From NCBI GenBank assembly GCA_018968995.1, contig JAGWZD010000018.1, positions 1-15,770 on the forward strand: 15,770 nt of DNA. Direction: 5' to 3'. The notes under the pieces were generated by a model. The model was not told where the DNA came from. It saw nothing but the letters and a program-made list of their open reading frames with translations, and made no database searches. This stretch comes from Bdellovibrionales bacterium. GTDB lineage: Bacteria; Bdellovibrionota; UBA1018. Shown piece by piece: positions 6,711-15,687 of the stretch (its first letter is position 1; each line of letters begins with the position of its first letter). A program made the translations under genes and the position numbers.

Positions 6711-9521
6711 ATGGAAAACACAACCCAGCAAGAACCAGTAAAGGTCTATGAGCTGGCCAAGGAACTTGGCATCGATTCCCTTTCTCTGCTCGATAAGCTT
6801 GGAGGACTAGGAATCAAGGTCAAGAACCATATGAGCGAGCTTTCAGAGGCTGACCTCGCCGCAGCTCGAGCAGGGCTTTCCACTAAAAGTACCTCCAGTG
6901 CCGCAAAGACGGTGACTAAAGCCGCGAGTGCAAAAGCATCGGGAAGCAAAACCACGACAAAACCCGCTGCAACACCCAAGGCTGCTGTCACTAAAGCCCG
7001 TCGCAAAGCAGAGAGTAGTACTGATGAGGCAGCTCCGGCGAAGACTGAGAAGGCAGCTCCGGCAGCTTCTGCTGCAGGTTCGGCCGTCCAGAAAACTGCC
7101 GGCGTGATCCGACGCCGAGTTCGCGCTGACGGCGAAGTCGAAACAATTGCTCCACCGAACATGCTTCGTCAGCCTCAGGATTCAGGAATGGCTGATGAGT
7201 CGGCCGTCTCCGAGTCTTTTGAGTCCAGCGAACTCTCACTTGAGCAGGAATCCTTCGAGGCCTCTCTGGGTACTGGGGCTACAGCTGAAGGCGAAATGAC
7301 ACTACAAGGTGGCGAAACCCAAGAAGCCGCTACCGTGAGCGAAACAGAACCATCCGCGAAAAAGTCTGTTCCGGTTTTCCCCCAAAGACCAGTGGCTCCT
7401 CGCCGAAGCATTCTGAAAATTGCAGAAGTCACAGCACCCCCTCCTAGACCCATGATCAAGCCAGCCTCACCAGCCCCTGGAGGCATCACTCCGCGCGGTG
7501 AAGGGTCGGCTCGGCCAGGACCCGCAGTAGACAAGGATGGCTTTCGCGTCATTCGAATGACCAAGGAAAACTTGGATCAGATGGCCGAAGAAGAAGCCGC
7601 CAAGAAACGTGGCGGTGGTGGGCGCGAAGTCAATATTCGTCCCGAAGACGTGCGCTTTGCCGACTACCGCAAAAAAGAGATGGTCTTCTTGCCTAAGAAA
7701 AAGAAGCTCCCTCTTGGAAAATCAACGAAGAGCACTCAAGTGACTCAAATGAAGGCGCAGAAGCGCGTTGTGGAAATGGGAGAGCTCATCTCCATCCAGG
7801 ACTTTGCTGCGCAGCTTGGAGTGAAAGCTGTAGAAGTGATTCGTAAACTGATGGGAATGGGCCAAATGGCCACCATGAATCAGTCGATCGACTTTGATAC
7901 GGCCACTCTACTAGCCTCAGAGTACCAGTACGAAGTCCGCGACATCGCCTTTAAAGAAGCCGACCTGATCGAAGCAGCGGTGGACTCAGCCGAAAGCGTC
8001 AAGCTCCGTCCCCCCGTTGTGACCATCATGGGTCACGTTGACCACGGAAAGACCTCTCTTTTAGATGCGATTCGAAGTGCTAACGTCGCCGCAAAAGAGG
8101 CTGGCGGTATCACCCAGCACATCGGTGCTTATACCGTTGAACAAGACGGCAAGCTCATTACCTTTATCGATACTCCTGGCCACGAAGCCTTCACTTCGAT
8201 GCGCGCTCGTGGTGCAAACGTAACCGATATCGTTATCCTAGTGGTTGCGGCGGATGACGGTGTGATGCCGCAAACCCGTGAGGCCTTGAGCCACGCAAAA
8301 GCGGCAGGTGTGCCGATCATCGTAGCCGTAAACAAGATCGACAAACCGGGGGCGAACCCTGAGCGTGTGAAACAGGCTTTAGCCGAACTCGACTTGCTCG
8401 CCGAGGACTGGGGCGGACAAACCATGTTCATTCCCGTGTCGGCAATTAAAAGAACCAATCTCGATAAGCTACTCGAGGGAATTCTATTGCAAGCCGAGGT
8501 CTTGGATCTGAAAGCCAACCCCGAAGCGCGAGCAAGTGGCGTAGTCCTCGAAGCCCGACTTGAAAAAGGTCGCGGAGCAGTGGTCAGCCTTCTCGTGAAA
8601 CGCGGCACGCTGCGCGTGGGAGACTCTATTGTCGCTGGACCCTACGCTGGTCGAGTAAAAGCGATGATGGACCATTTGGGTCAGCAGATCGAAGTGGTCG
8701 CTCCAGGAATGGCTGCCGAGATTTTAGGACTCGAAGGAGTCCCCAACGCTGGTGAAGCTTTTGATTGCACGAAGACTGAATCTGATGCTCGTTTAATTGC
8801 GGAAAATCGACTTCAGCAGATCAAGGCCAAGCAAGCACTTGCCTCGTCGGCTGCGGGCAAGATGAGCCTTGAAGATTTGTTCTCGAAGGTTCAGGCAGGC
8901 GGCGTAAAAGAACTGCCCGTTGTTTTAAAGGCCGATGTTTTTGGCTCTTTAGAGGCTGTTCGTGAAAGCCTTCAAAAGACCTCGACCGATAAGGTCAAAG
9001 TGAAGGTGATCTTCGCAGGTGCTGGCGGCATTTCTGAAAGTGATGTCTTGCTGGCAAGTGCCTCGAACGCGATTATTCTAGGATTTAACGTCCGTCCCGA
9101 AACCAAGGCACGTCAACTGGCAGAGGCCGAGCACATCGAAGTGATGTGCTACAATATTATTTACGAGCTTTTAGATGACGTGAAAAAGGCCATGGTGGGA
9201 CTACTCGACAAGAAAAAGGTCGAGAAGTTCTTGGGCCGCGCCGAAGTTCGTCAGACTTTCACCGTTCCAAAGGTTGGCATGATCGCTGGTTCGGCAGTTA
9301 TCGACGGCAAGATCTTACGTGGGGCAAATGTGCGGCTGCTTCGTGATAGTCGCGTGATCTACGAAGGCAAGATGTCCTCACTCAAGCGCTTCAAGGACGA
9401 TGCAAAAGAAGTGGCCCAGGGCTACGAGTGCGGTATCGGACTCGAGAATTATAATGATCTCAAGCCAGGAGATCTAATCGAAGCGTACCAGATCGATCTG
9501 ATCACGCCTGAGCTCAGCTGA
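6711..9521 (+). CDS. infB: Translation initiation factor IF-2
   Basis: GTPase that brings formyl-methionyl-tRNA to the ribosome and promotes subunit joining. From this ATG it is 936 aa. Order: a first IF2_N helical domain (about 5-50, [13 protein letters not shown]), a long low-complexity linker rich in Ala, Lys, Pro and Glu (about 55-330), a second IF2_N domain (about 353-410, [17 protein letters not shown]), then the G domain with GHVDHGKT (441-448), DTPGHE and NKID, and domains II-IV to the end. Start choice: ATG 6711 has AAGGA four bases upstream and begins close to the conserved domain. An ATG at 6690 in the same frame would add seven residues and lacks a good ribosome binding site. The linker contains a short repeated AAP-type segment (GGCAGCTCCGGC at 7028 and 7052), common in IF2 linkers. 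The stop overlaps the likely rbfA ribosome binding site. Confidence 0.97.
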   Translation: MENTTQQEPVKVYELAKELGIDSLSLLDKLGGLGIKVKNHMSELSEADLAAARAGLSTKSTSSAAKTVTKAASAKASGSKTTTKPAATPKAAVTKARRKAESSTDEAAPAKTEKAAPAASAAGSAVQKTAGVIRRRVRADGEVETIAPPNMLRQPQDSGMADESAVSESFESSELSLEQESFEASLGTGATAEGEMTLQGGETQEAATVSETEPSAKKSVPVFPQRPVAPRRSILKIAEVTAPPPRPMIKPASPAPGGITPRGEGSARPGPAVDKDGFRVIRMTKENLDQMAEEEAAKKRGGGGREVNIRPEDVRFADYRKKEMVFLPKKKKLPLGKSTKSTQVTQMKAQKRVVEMGELISIQDFAAQLGVKAVEVIRKLMGMGQMATMNQSIDFDTATLLASEYQYEVRDIAFKEADLIEAAVDSAESVKLRPPVVTIMGHVDHGKTSLLDAIRSANVAAKEAGGITQHIGAYTVEQDGKLITFIDTPGHEAFTSMRARGANVTDIVILVVAADDGVMPQTREALSHAKAAGVPIIVAVNKIDKPGANPERVKQALAELDLLAEDWGGQTMFIPVSAIKRTNLDKLLEGILLQAEVLDLKANPEARASGVVLEARLEKGRGAVVSLLVKRGTLRVGDSIVAGPYAGRVKAMMDHLGQQIEVVAPGMAAEILGLEGVPNAGEAFDCTKTESDARLIAENRLQQIKAKQALASSAAGKMSLEDLFSKVQAGGVKELPVVLKADVFGSLEAVRESLQKTSTDKVKVKVIFAGAGGISESDVLLASASNAIILGFNVRPETKARQLAEAEHIEVMCYNIIYELLDDVKKAMVGLLDKKKVEKFLGRAEVRQTFTVPKVGMIAGSAVIDGKILRGANVRLLRDSRVIYEGKMSSLKRFKDDAKEVAQGYECGIGLENYNDLKPGDLIEAYQIDLITPELS

Positions 9522-9528
9522 GGATTTG

Positions 9529-9933
9529 ATGCAGCCGATTCGTCGCGCACGGCTTGAGGCCGTGATTCTGGAAGAGCTCTCGAAGGTCGTTCCGCGTGAA
9601 CTGAAAGATCCGCGTATTTCTTCAATCACGTTCACCTCCTGCCAGGTTACTCCGGATGGCTCGCAGGCCACTGTTCTAGTGACTTTACTTGGCGCACATG
9701 CTCTTCAGGCCGGCGAGGATGGCAATGAAAACACCAAGGCACGCGAAGAGAACGAAAAAAAGCTCAAGGACTGCATCAAAGGCCTGACTTCGGCTTCGGG
9801 CTTTCTGCGCCGGCATCTGGCTTCGGTTCTAACGGTTCGTCATATCCCGACGATTGTATTCAAAGCCGACACGGGCTTTGAGAATACCTACCGGGTGCAC
9901 GAACTTCTGAAAAAAATCTCCTCCGAAGGATAG
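9529..9933 (+). CDS. rbfA: Ribosome-binding factor A
   Basis: RbfA is a small KH-fold protein that binds the 30S subunit and aids late maturation of 16S rRNA. The protein is 134 aa, a normal length. Family features are the N-terminal RRARLEAVILEELSKVV helix, the RELKDPRI segment, the VTPDGSQATVLVTLL strand, the helix LRRHLASVLTVRHIP and the final part with F-x3-TGFENTYRVHELL. A TTG three bases earlier is also in frame, but the ATG at 9529 is preferred; GAGG overlaps the infB stop at about five bases spacing. An acidic/charged insertion (around AGEDGNENTKAREENEKK) sits in the middle. It lies between infB and truB, as in many bacteria. Confidence 0.95.
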   Translation: MQPIRRARLEAVILEELSKVVPRELKDPRISSITFTSCQVTPDGSQATVLVTLLGAHALQAGEDGNENTKAREENEKKLKDCIKGLTSASGFLRRHLASVLTVRHIPTIVFKADTGFENTYRVHELLKKISSEG

Positions 9934-9939
9934 CTGCCT

Positions 9940-10956
9940 ATGACCTTTACGAGTGGCTGCCTCCTGGTCGCCAAACCAGAAGGAATCTCTTCGTTTGGAG
10001 TCATTGAGGCGCTTCAACGTGCCCTGCTGAACGCATCCACGGCCGCGGGCCCCCCCCTGAAGAAGCGCGATCTTCCCAAGTTTGGTCATGGCGGAACGCT
10101 TGATCCTTTCGCGACCGGTCTTTTGCTGGTGTGCGTGGGCGATGGAACGAAGCTTTCCCGATATTTCCTGGGCTCAAGAAAAGAATATCGTGCACGCATT
10201 CGCTTCGGGGCCACCACGATCCCAGGAGATCCTACGGAACCCCTAAGCCAAACCTGTGACGCTCTGCCCTTATCGCTTAGCGAGATCCGTCAGGAAGCCA
10301 CGCGCTTCACTGAAAGCGCTTACCTCCAAACCCCACCAATGCACTCTGCCAAAAAGATTGGTGGCAAAGTACTCTATGAGCTAGCGCGAGAAGGAATTGA
10401 AATTGAACGAAAGCCCTCAGAGGTGCGTATCCACGAATTCGAAGTTCTCGACTACTCGCCTCCGCTGGCAAACATTCGTGTCAGCTGCAGCGCGGGCACC
10501 TATATTCGCGTTCTTGGACAAGACCTGGGCAAACGCCTAGGATCGCTAGCCTACCTCGAAACGCTCGAAAGAACGGGCTCAGGAAAATATCGGCTCGAAA
10601 AGGCGCAAGCGCTTCGAGAGATCTGTGAAGCGCTCGAGGCAGGAACTTCAATCAGCGCCCTACACTGCTTTGTCCCATTCGAGAAAATGCTCGATGAGTT
10701 TCCATCCATTCAGGTATCGGAAGCTGAAGCCCTGCAGATTCGCCAGGGACAAACTCGAGCGATACATTCTTTTGAGCAATCAGAAATTCAAGATCGACTC
10801 GCGGCTAAAGGACAGCCGCTTAAGGCTGAAGGCGCGGTTACAATTCGATTGAACCAGGAACTTGTGGCCATCTTTTCAGGACAGACTCACTTTACACTCG
10901 AACGAGTTTTTCAATCCAAAAAACTGACGGACCCCGAAAGCAACGCTAAAGCCTAA
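9940..10956 (+). CDS. truB: tRNA pseudouridine(55) synthase TruB
   Basis: TruB converts U55 in the T-loop of most tRNAs to pseudouridine and acts as a tRNA chaperone. The protein is 338 aa, slightly longer than E. coli TruB (314). The catalytic motif GHGGTLDPFATGLLL contains Asp55. Other family blocks are KEYRARIRFGATT, the PPMHSAKKIGGKVLYELAREG segment, and SCSAGTYIRVLGQDLG, which form the core. The last 85 or so residues form a PUA-like C-terminal part. A run of eight C (10050-10057) is inside the gene, in an insertion of the N-terminal region, but the frame is intact. The start follows the rbfA stop after 6 bases, with AAGGA a little upstream. The end overlaps the convergent hflX gene by 11 bases. 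Confidence 0.96.
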   Translation: MTFTSGCLLVAKPEGISSFGVIEALQRALLNASTAAGPPLKKRDLPKFGHGGTLDPFATGLLLVCVGDGTKLSRYFLGSRKEYRARIRFGATTIPGDPTEPLSQTCDALPLSLSEIRQEATRFTESAYLQTPPMHSAKKIGGKVLYELAREGIEIERKPSEVRIHEFEVLDYSPPLANIRVSCSAGTYIRVLGQDLGKRLGSLAYLETLERTGSGKYRLEKAQALREICEALEAGTSISALHCFVPFEKMLDEFPSIQVSEAEALQIRQGQTRAIHSFEQSEIQDRLAAKGQPLKAEGAVTIRLNQELVAIFSGQTHFTLERVFQSKKLTDPESNAKA

Positions 10957-12208
10957 ACTTCACTAGCCCTAGTTTCTTTGCCCAACCTTCGGCCATGCGC
11001 ACGCGGTAGAACATGCCTTTTTCAATTTCGCGGGCAAGCTCCACTGAGCCGTGCGCGTGAATCATCGCGTGCATTTTGCTTTCCGAATATGGAATCACCA
11101 CTTCATACACTTCCAGATGGCTTCGGAAATACTCGAGCACTCGGTCGCGAAGTCGGCGAACGTCCTCTTTTACCAACGCCGAAATACGCTCTGATCCTGG
11201 GGCCAGAGTTCGAGCCTGAATCCGCGCGCCTGAATCCGGAATACAATCCATCTTATTGAGCACCACGATCTTGGGCTTATCGCCAACACCGAGTTCCTGA
11301 AGCACCTTTTCAGTCACTTCCATCTGCTCGCGGGCTTGAGTTGAACTGGCATCCACCACATGAATGAGCAGCTCCGCCTCATGCAACTCTTCGAGCGTGG
11401 AGCGAAACGAGGCCACTAAACCGGGCGGCAGACGATTAATAAAACCCACTGTGTCGATGGCCACAATGGGCGGATGACAGTCTGGATCGAGCGCACGAAC
11501 CGAGGCATCGAGCGTCGCAAAAAGCTTATCTTCGGCAAGCACTCGGCTCTCGGTCAGAGCATTCAGGAGGGTCGATTTTCCGGCATTCGTGTATCCGACC
11601 AGCGCTACTTTCAGGACTTCTTTACGGCTCGAGCGCTGAATCTCGCGCTCCTTGGCAATATCGGCGAGCCTTCCCCGCAAAATCGACATCCGGTTTTTCA
11701 CCAGACGCCGGTCGACTTCGATCTGTTTTTCCCCCATCCCCTTATTCCCGATGCCGCCTCGTTGGCGCTCGAAGTGCGTCCAAAAATGCATGAGGCGCGG
11801 GAGCAGGTATTGAAGCTTGGCGAGTTCGACCTGGGTCTTGGACTCCTTGGTTCGGGCGTGCCTGGAAAAAATCTCGATAATCACCCCTTGTCGATCGAGT
11901 ACGGGCTTACCCACCTCTTTTTCAAGGTTCCGAAGCTGATTCGGGGACAAATCAACATCGATGATAGCAGCATGCGCTAGGTGAGCATCCATGAGGTCCT
12001 TGAGCTCCTGAACCTTACCCTTACCCATGTAGGTGCCGGGGTGCACCGATCGCTTCGTCATCAGAATCCGACCTGCCACCTTCACGCCCAGGGTGGTGAG
12101 CAGTCGTCCCAGTTCATCGAGTGATTCCTCGTCCAAGCCCACACAATAGGCGCGGAGCGTCTGATGGTCCGGGGCCAGGGGAAGCAGGGATTCGGTATTT
12201 TCAAGCAT
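10946..12208 (-). CDS. hflX: GTPase HflX
   Basis: HflX is an Obg/Era-type GTPase that binds ribosomes and can split stalled 70S particles during stress. The protein is 420 aa. The N-terminal HflX domain (about 45-190) contains HPGTYMGKGKVQEL and FERQRGGIGNKGMGEKQIE-type family sequence, where many relatives have GPGETQLE. The G domain follows: GYTNAGKS (205-212), the conserved TLD of switch I, DTVGF (252-256) and NKMD (318-321). A C-terminal domain of about 60 residues ends in KFRL. The ATG at 12208 is the only sensible start; no strong ribosome binding site precedes it. The gene is convergent with truB (tails overlapping) and divergent from the aminotransferase gene, with 51 bases between them. 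Confidence 0.95.
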   Translation of the reverse strand: MLENTESLLPLAPDHQTLRAYCVGLDEESLDELGRLLTTLGVKVAGRILMTKRSVHPGTYMGKGKVQELKDLMDAHLAHAAIIDVDLSPNQLRNLEKEVGKPVLDRQGVIIEIFSRHARTKESKTQVELAKLQYLLPRLMHFWTHFERQRGGIGNKGMGEKQIEVDRRLVKNRMSILRGRLADIAKEREIQRSSRKEVLKVALVGYTNAGKSTLLNALTESRVLAEDKLFATLDASVRALDPDCHPPIVAIDTVGFINRLPPGLVASFRSTLEELHEAELLIHVVDASSTQAREQMEVTEKVLQELGVGDKPKIVVLNKMDCIPDSGARIQARTLAPGSERISALVKEDVRRLRDRVLEYFRSHLEVYEVVIPYSESKMHAMIHAHGSVELAREIEKGMFYRVRMAEGWAKKLGLVKFRL

Positions 12209-12247
12209 GCCTAGGGATGGCTTCTAGCAACGAATCTCGCCCCCCGC

Positions 12248-12253
12248 TATAGT
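12248..12253 (+). promoter_or_regulatory. Candidate -10 element for the aminotransferase gene
   Basis: TATAGT matches the -10 consensus at five of six positions and ends six bases before the ATG at 12260. A start of transcription at the usual distance would fall on that A, giving a leaderless mRNA. The best -35 at 17 bases is weak (TAGCAA, 12225-12230). No Shine-Dalgarno sequence is seen before the ATG, which fits leaderless initiation. Confidence 0.4.
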
Positions 12254-12259
12254 GTTTGC

Positions 12260-13219
12260 ATGGACTCTATTCCCGCCTTGGCCTCTTCCATTTCCGCTGT
12301 CCTGAACGTGCAAGGGAAACTTTATTTTCCCGGGCAAGAAGCGATCTCCGTCTTCGACCGAAGCTACCTTTATGGAGATAGCCTCTATGAAGTCGTCCGC
12401 TCGTATCAGGGAAAGTTTCTCACTGACCAAATGAACGCTCACCTCGAACGCCTCGAGGCATCTGCAAAGCTTTGCCACATGACGCTGACTCAATCTCGCG
12501 AGGAGTTTCGTCGAGAAATGGAACGTACGCTCCAGTACTTCCACCAGCAATCCTTTGGTAAAGATCGGGCATCAGGAAGAAAAATTGACGCATACTGTCG
12601 AATCATTCTCTCTCGAGGGGTGGGTAAAATCGGCTTTGGGAAATCCCAACTCCTATCGCCCACGCTGTTTTCGATCATCGTTCAGCCCGTGGATACTCCG
12701 ACTGAGGCCGCTCACCAAAAAGGCCTACAGCTCCAAGTGGTCGAGCGGTATCGAAACCACCCCAAGGCGCTCGATCCTGCCATGAAGTCGGGAAATTACT
12801 TAAACAGTCTACTGGCTTTCCTGGAGGCAAACGCTGCCGGCTTTGAAGATGCACTTTTAGCGGACTTTGAAGGGAACATGACTGAGGGAACCACTTTTAA
12901 TCTTTTTTACGCTCGTCGTGGAATCATCTGCACCCCGCCTCTGGATGTTGGAATTCTCGATGGAATCACGCGCCGAACGGTGATTCGCTTGGCGCGAGAA
13001 AATCATTTAGAAGTTCGCGAGGTCCGTTTTCCCAAGCAGCGTCTTTATGAGGCCGATGAAGTCTTTGCCACCAGCACTCTCAAAGAGGTCATGGCTGTTA
13101 CAAAAGTTGACCAAACCAAAATCGGCAAAGGAACTCCTGGACCGATCACTCAAAAGCTTCGGAAGGCTTTCCAGGATGATATCGCGCTCTCCTTACGAGC
13201 CGAGGAGCTGGAGACATGA
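12260..13219 (+). CDS. Class IV (fold type IV) PLP-dependent aminotransferase / aminodeoxychorismate lyase-like protein
   Basis: A PLP enzyme of 319 aa in the family that includes branched-chain aminotransferase (IlvE), D-amino-acid transaminase (Dat) and 4-amino-4-deoxychorismate lyase (PabC). Visible family features are VFDRSYLYGDSLYEVVR (31-47), the PLP lysine K176 in PAMKSGNYLNSLLAFLEA, the conserved glutamate in MTEGTTFNLF (E209), GILDGITRRTVI (231-242) and TSTLKEVMAV near the end. Which substrate it uses cannot be read from the sequence. The length and absence of IlvE-specific extensions point to the DAAT/PabC-like branch, but that is tentative. It ends with an ATGA overlap with the following phosphatase gene, so the two are likely co-translated. 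A -10 element stands directly before the ATG and there is no ribosome binding site. Confidence 0.88.
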   Translation: MDSIPALASSISAVLNVQGKLYFPGQEAISVFDRSYLYGDSLYEVVRSYQGKFLTDQMNAHLERLEASAKLCHMTLTQSREEFRREMERTLQYFHQQSFGKDRASGRKIDAYCRIILSRGVGKIGFGKSQLLSPTLFSIIVQPVDTPTEAAHQKGLQLQVVERYRNHPKALDPAMKSGNYLNSLLAFLEANAAGFEDALLADFEGNMTEGTTFNLFYARRGIICTPPLDVGILDGITRRTVIRLARENHLEVREVRFPKQRLYEADEVFATSTLKEVMAVTKVDQTKIGKGTPGPITQKLRKAFQDDIALSLRAEELET

Positions 13220-14019
13220 AAATCTCGGCTCTTTCGGATCGAAATCTAGCACTAATCAAAAGCAAAACGATCGAAGCCTCCCATGCCGCAGGAGCTGTTC
13301 TTCTACAGTATTTTGGTCGTTCGTTTGATGTTCGTGAGAAGGCGCAAGCAGGGCTTGTCACAAATGCAGACCTGGAAGCGGAACAGGCCGCATTAAGAGT
13401 GCTTAGAAAGGCGCGGCCTGATTTTGGCTTTTTAGCGGAAGAATCGGGTGTATCAGACCCCTCAAAAGACGGACGATGGATTTTAGATCCTCTGGATGGA
13501 ACGACCAACTTTGTTCATGGCTTTCCCATGTTCTGTGTCTCGATTGCGGCCGAATGGCAAAACCAGGTTGTGGTCGGAGTCATCTATCACCCCGTACTGA
13601 AAGAAACTTATTGGTCGATCCGTGGAAAAGGCGCTTATCTCGAAAAAAAGCGCCTCAAAGTATCAAAAACAACTCAACTCAAAGACTCGCTGCTGACTAC
13701 TGGATTTACCTATCGCAAAGACGAACTACCTTTAGAAATGCGTCCATTTGAAAAACTCAGTGCCACCGTGCGAGCGATTCGTCGCCCAGGCAGCGCGGCT
13801 TTAGACCTAGCCTACACAGCGCGTGGGGTTTTTGACGGTTTCTGGGAGCGCAACCTCTCACCTTGGGATGTGGCTGCGGGCTCGTTGCTTGTCGAGGAAG
13901 CCGGCGGAAAAGTGACGGACTTCCAAGGCAAAAGCTTTTCCATCGAAGGATCCGAAATTTTAGCGACCAACAAGATCCTCCATGCGCAAATTCAAAATGA
14001 GCTTCGAATCACCCTCTAG
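13216..14019 (+). CDS. Inositol monophosphatase family protein (SuhB-like)
   Basis: Metal-dependent phosphatase of 267 aa in the IMPase/SuhB/CysQ superfamily. The metal site is complete: AEESG (E75/E76), DPLDGTTNFVHGFP (D91 and D94) and SPWDVAAGSLLVEEAGG (D218). GAYL, RRPGSAALDLAYTARG and the closing SEILATN segment are typical. The closest functional match by motif is inositol-1-monophosphatase / SuhB, which in E. coli also binds NusA and RNA polymerase. Activity on histidinol phosphate or other sugar phosphates cannot be excluded. The ATG overlaps the aminotransferase stop by four bases. A 59-base gap with no clear terminator follows. Confidence 0.93.
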   Translation: MKISALSDRNLALIKSKTIEASHAAGAVLLQYFGRSFDVREKAQAGLVTNADLEAEQAALRVLRKARPDFGFLAEESGVSDPSKDGRWILDPLDGTTNFVHGFPMFCVSIAAEWQNQVVVGVIYHPVLKETYWSIRGKGAYLEKKRLKVSKTTQLKDSLLTTGFTYRKDELPLEMRPFEKLSATVRAIRRPGSAALDLAYTARGVFDGFWERNLSPWDVAAGSLLVEEAGGKVTDFQGKSFSIEGSEILATNKILHAQIQNELRITL

Positions 14020-14078
14020 GCGATCCACAGATTCTCTGATTTGACTCCACTCTTCTCTAGTCCCACACTGAAGAGACG

Positions 14079-14909
14079 ATGACCTCTTGGGTACACTTGT
14101 TCTCGAAGTTCACGGCCGAAGCACTTCTATTAGAGGCGGCTCTCATCTGTCTTTTAATTGGGGGCTTCTTCACTTACACCGTTCTTAGAAAGCGACGAAC
14201 CGGCTCTCAAGAAGAAGCCGTTCCATCCAGCGTGGTCAAAGTCTATTTGAATGAACTGATCACCGATGCCGAGCAAATGAGAGCACAACTCTTCGGGCTT
14301 CTTCAGTCTTCGGGCATCATGACTCCTAGTCCTGAAAACTCGGGGGCCGCAAAGGCTGCTTTTTTGGCCTCGCAGCGATCTCATGACATCGATGGGTCTA
14401 CCTCTGGCGATTCAGAGCTTCTTCATAAAATCTCAACGCTTGAGGCCCGCATGAAGGAGCAATCTCGAGCCATGGAGCTTTTGATCCAGGATAAGTCGCG
14501 AATTGAAAATGAGCTCACGCTCGCAAAGAACACGGCTGCCAAAGCGATTTTGTCTGAAACTCAGCAAAGTCCCGACACTACTGAGTTAAAACGAAAAATC
14601 GCACAACTGGAGGGCAAGCTTGCCGAGTACAGCGTGATCGAAGACGACTTAGCAAACCTGAAACGCCTTCAACAGGAGAACACCGACCTCAAGAGTCGAC
14701 TCGGATCAGTCGAAAAGCCTGCGGCGACTGCAAGCCCATCACCCCTTGTCGAAAATCCAGAGGTCTTACCAAGCTCTAGTTCTTTTGATCAACTTGCTCC
14801 CGAAGTAGAGGCGAGTTTGGTGAGTGCCCCAAAGACTGAAGCTGAAGAACCAAAAAAACCAAGCGAAGCCGACTTGCTCGCAGAATTCGAGAAGATGCTC
14901 AATGGTTAA
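14079..14909 (+). CDS. Membrane-anchored coiled-coil protein of unknown function
   Basis: I do not recognise this 276-aa protein. One transmembrane segment lies near the N-terminus (about 15-36, EALLLEAALICLLIGGFF) and is followed by RKRR, so by the positive-inside rule the rest should be cytoplasmic. Residues about 112-135 and 165-210 are Leu/Glu/Lys-rich heptad-like helices, probably coiled coil. A proline/serine-rich, acidic linker (about 212-258) leads to a short C-terminal amphipathic helix, ADLLAEFEKMLNG, that could be a docking peptide. GAAGAG stands just before the ATG as a possible ribosome binding site, and TTGACT at 14041 is a possible -35 without a convincing -10. The next gene overlaps by 8 bases in another frame. 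Function unknown. Confidence 0.8.
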   Translation: MTSWVHLFSKFTAEALLLEAALICLLIGGFFTYTVLRKRRTGSQEEAVPSSVVKVYLNELITDAEQMRAQLFGLLQSSGIMTPSPENSGAAKAAFLASQRSHDIDGSTSGDSELLHKISTLEARMKEQSRAMELLIQDKSRIENELTLAKNTAAKAILSETQQSPDTTELKRKIAQLEGKLAEYSVIEDDLANLKRLQQENTDLKSRLGSVEKPAATASPSPLVENPEVLPSSSSFDQLAPEVEASLVSAPKTEAEEPKKPSEADLLAEFEKMLNG

Positions 14910-15687
14910 TGCTCGTCAATCGACCCTGATCATTTGCATAATGAGCGCACTCATCAGCTTAGGGACTATCGCAAATGCATCGATCCAGAAACGCGACTTC
15001 GAGCCAAACTTAGGACAGCGTCTTCTTCGACAAATCGTGGCCGAAAAGGATCCAAATTTTTCTGGACTCTTTTCGGACTGGAAAAAGCAACATGGAGTGT
15101 CTGCAGTCAAGCCCTTGCTCGAGATTGCTGAAGACAAAGCTCTATCTGAAAAAACACGGACGATTGCCCTTCTCGGGGCAGCCGAGCTTTCCAAAACACA
15201 ACCCGATCTCAGCAAGAATCGAATCCTACCTCTCTTGAAAGACTCGCAGTGGTTGATCAGAATTTCTGCCATTAAAGGCTTAGAAATTTTGAGCGCTCGC
15301 TCAGTAACGCTCGAGATTGCTGAACGGTTACGAGATCCTGCTCTAGTGGTCCGAAGTCAAGCAGCCGACACTCTGCTTCGGCTGTCCCAAAGTCCGCAAA
15401 ATGAATTTGCAACTCAACCTCGAATTTTAAGGGCTCTTTCTGAGGCGATGCTGGCTTCTGAAAACTACAGCGACCAAAAAGCGCTTTGGGTTCCTCAGAA
15501 AGCGCTCGCAGCTCTTGTTGCATCAGGAGCAAAGTCTGAACTCAAGCAAATCGCAAAACTTCTCGATCGAAAAGCCGATCCGAAGATGGTCCAACTGGCC
15601 ATTTTTGCTCTCGAAAAGATTAGCGGAGCAAAACCAGGACAAAGAACTGCAGAACAATGGAAAAAACAACTCGCTGAGAAGGGTTAA
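14902..15687 (+). CDS. Exported HEAT-repeat protein
   Basis: A 261-aa protein with an apparent signal peptide: short basic start, hydrophobic core STLIICIMSALISLGTI and an ANA-S cleavage site near residue 26. It is therefore probably periplasmic. About four HEAT/PBS-lyase-type helical repeats follow (about 68-98, 106-131, 135-163 and 214-242), for example LLKDSQWLIRISAIKGLEIL and RLRDPALVVRSQAADTLLRL. The end, SGAKPGQRTAEQWKKQL, resembles the closing segment of other bacterial HEAT proteins. Such repeats are protein-binding scaffolds, so the partner is unknown. The frame is open back to an ATG at 14824, but that start would remove the signal-peptide shape and overlap the previous gene by 86 bases; 14902 gives an 8-base overlap. 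The stop overlaps the stop of the convergent gene at the window end by three or four bases. Confidence 0.82.
   Translation: MVNARQSTLIICIMSALISLGTIANASIQKRDFEPNLGQRLLRQIVAEKDPNFSGLFSDWKKQHGVSAVKPLLEIAEDKALSEKTRTIALLGAAELSKTQPDLSKNRILPLLKDSQWLIRISAIKGLEILSARSVTLEIAERLRDPALVVRSQAADTLLRLSQSPQNEFATQPRILRALSEAMLASENYSDQKALWVPQKALAALVASGAKSELKQIAKLLDRKADPKMVQLAIFALEKISGAKPGQRTAEQWKKQLAEKG

Noticed and set aside
7028..7063. Repeated 12-base GGCAGCTCCGGC as a repeat element
   Set aside because: It lies in the Ala/Lys/Pro linker of infB, where such short repeats are normal.
10050..10057. C8 tract in truB as a phase-variation switch
   Set aside because: The frame is intact, truB is a housekeeping gene, and the tract encodes Pro-Pro in an insertion. 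One tract of this length is weak evidence.
11474..11980. 168-codon plus-strand frame inside hflX
   Set aside because: It is antisense to the GTPase core, with no start signal and no family features.
14041..14069. TTGACT as the -35 of a promoter for the coiled-coil gene
   Set aside because: At 17 bases the -10 would be CACACT, only three of six matches, so it is too weak to annotate.
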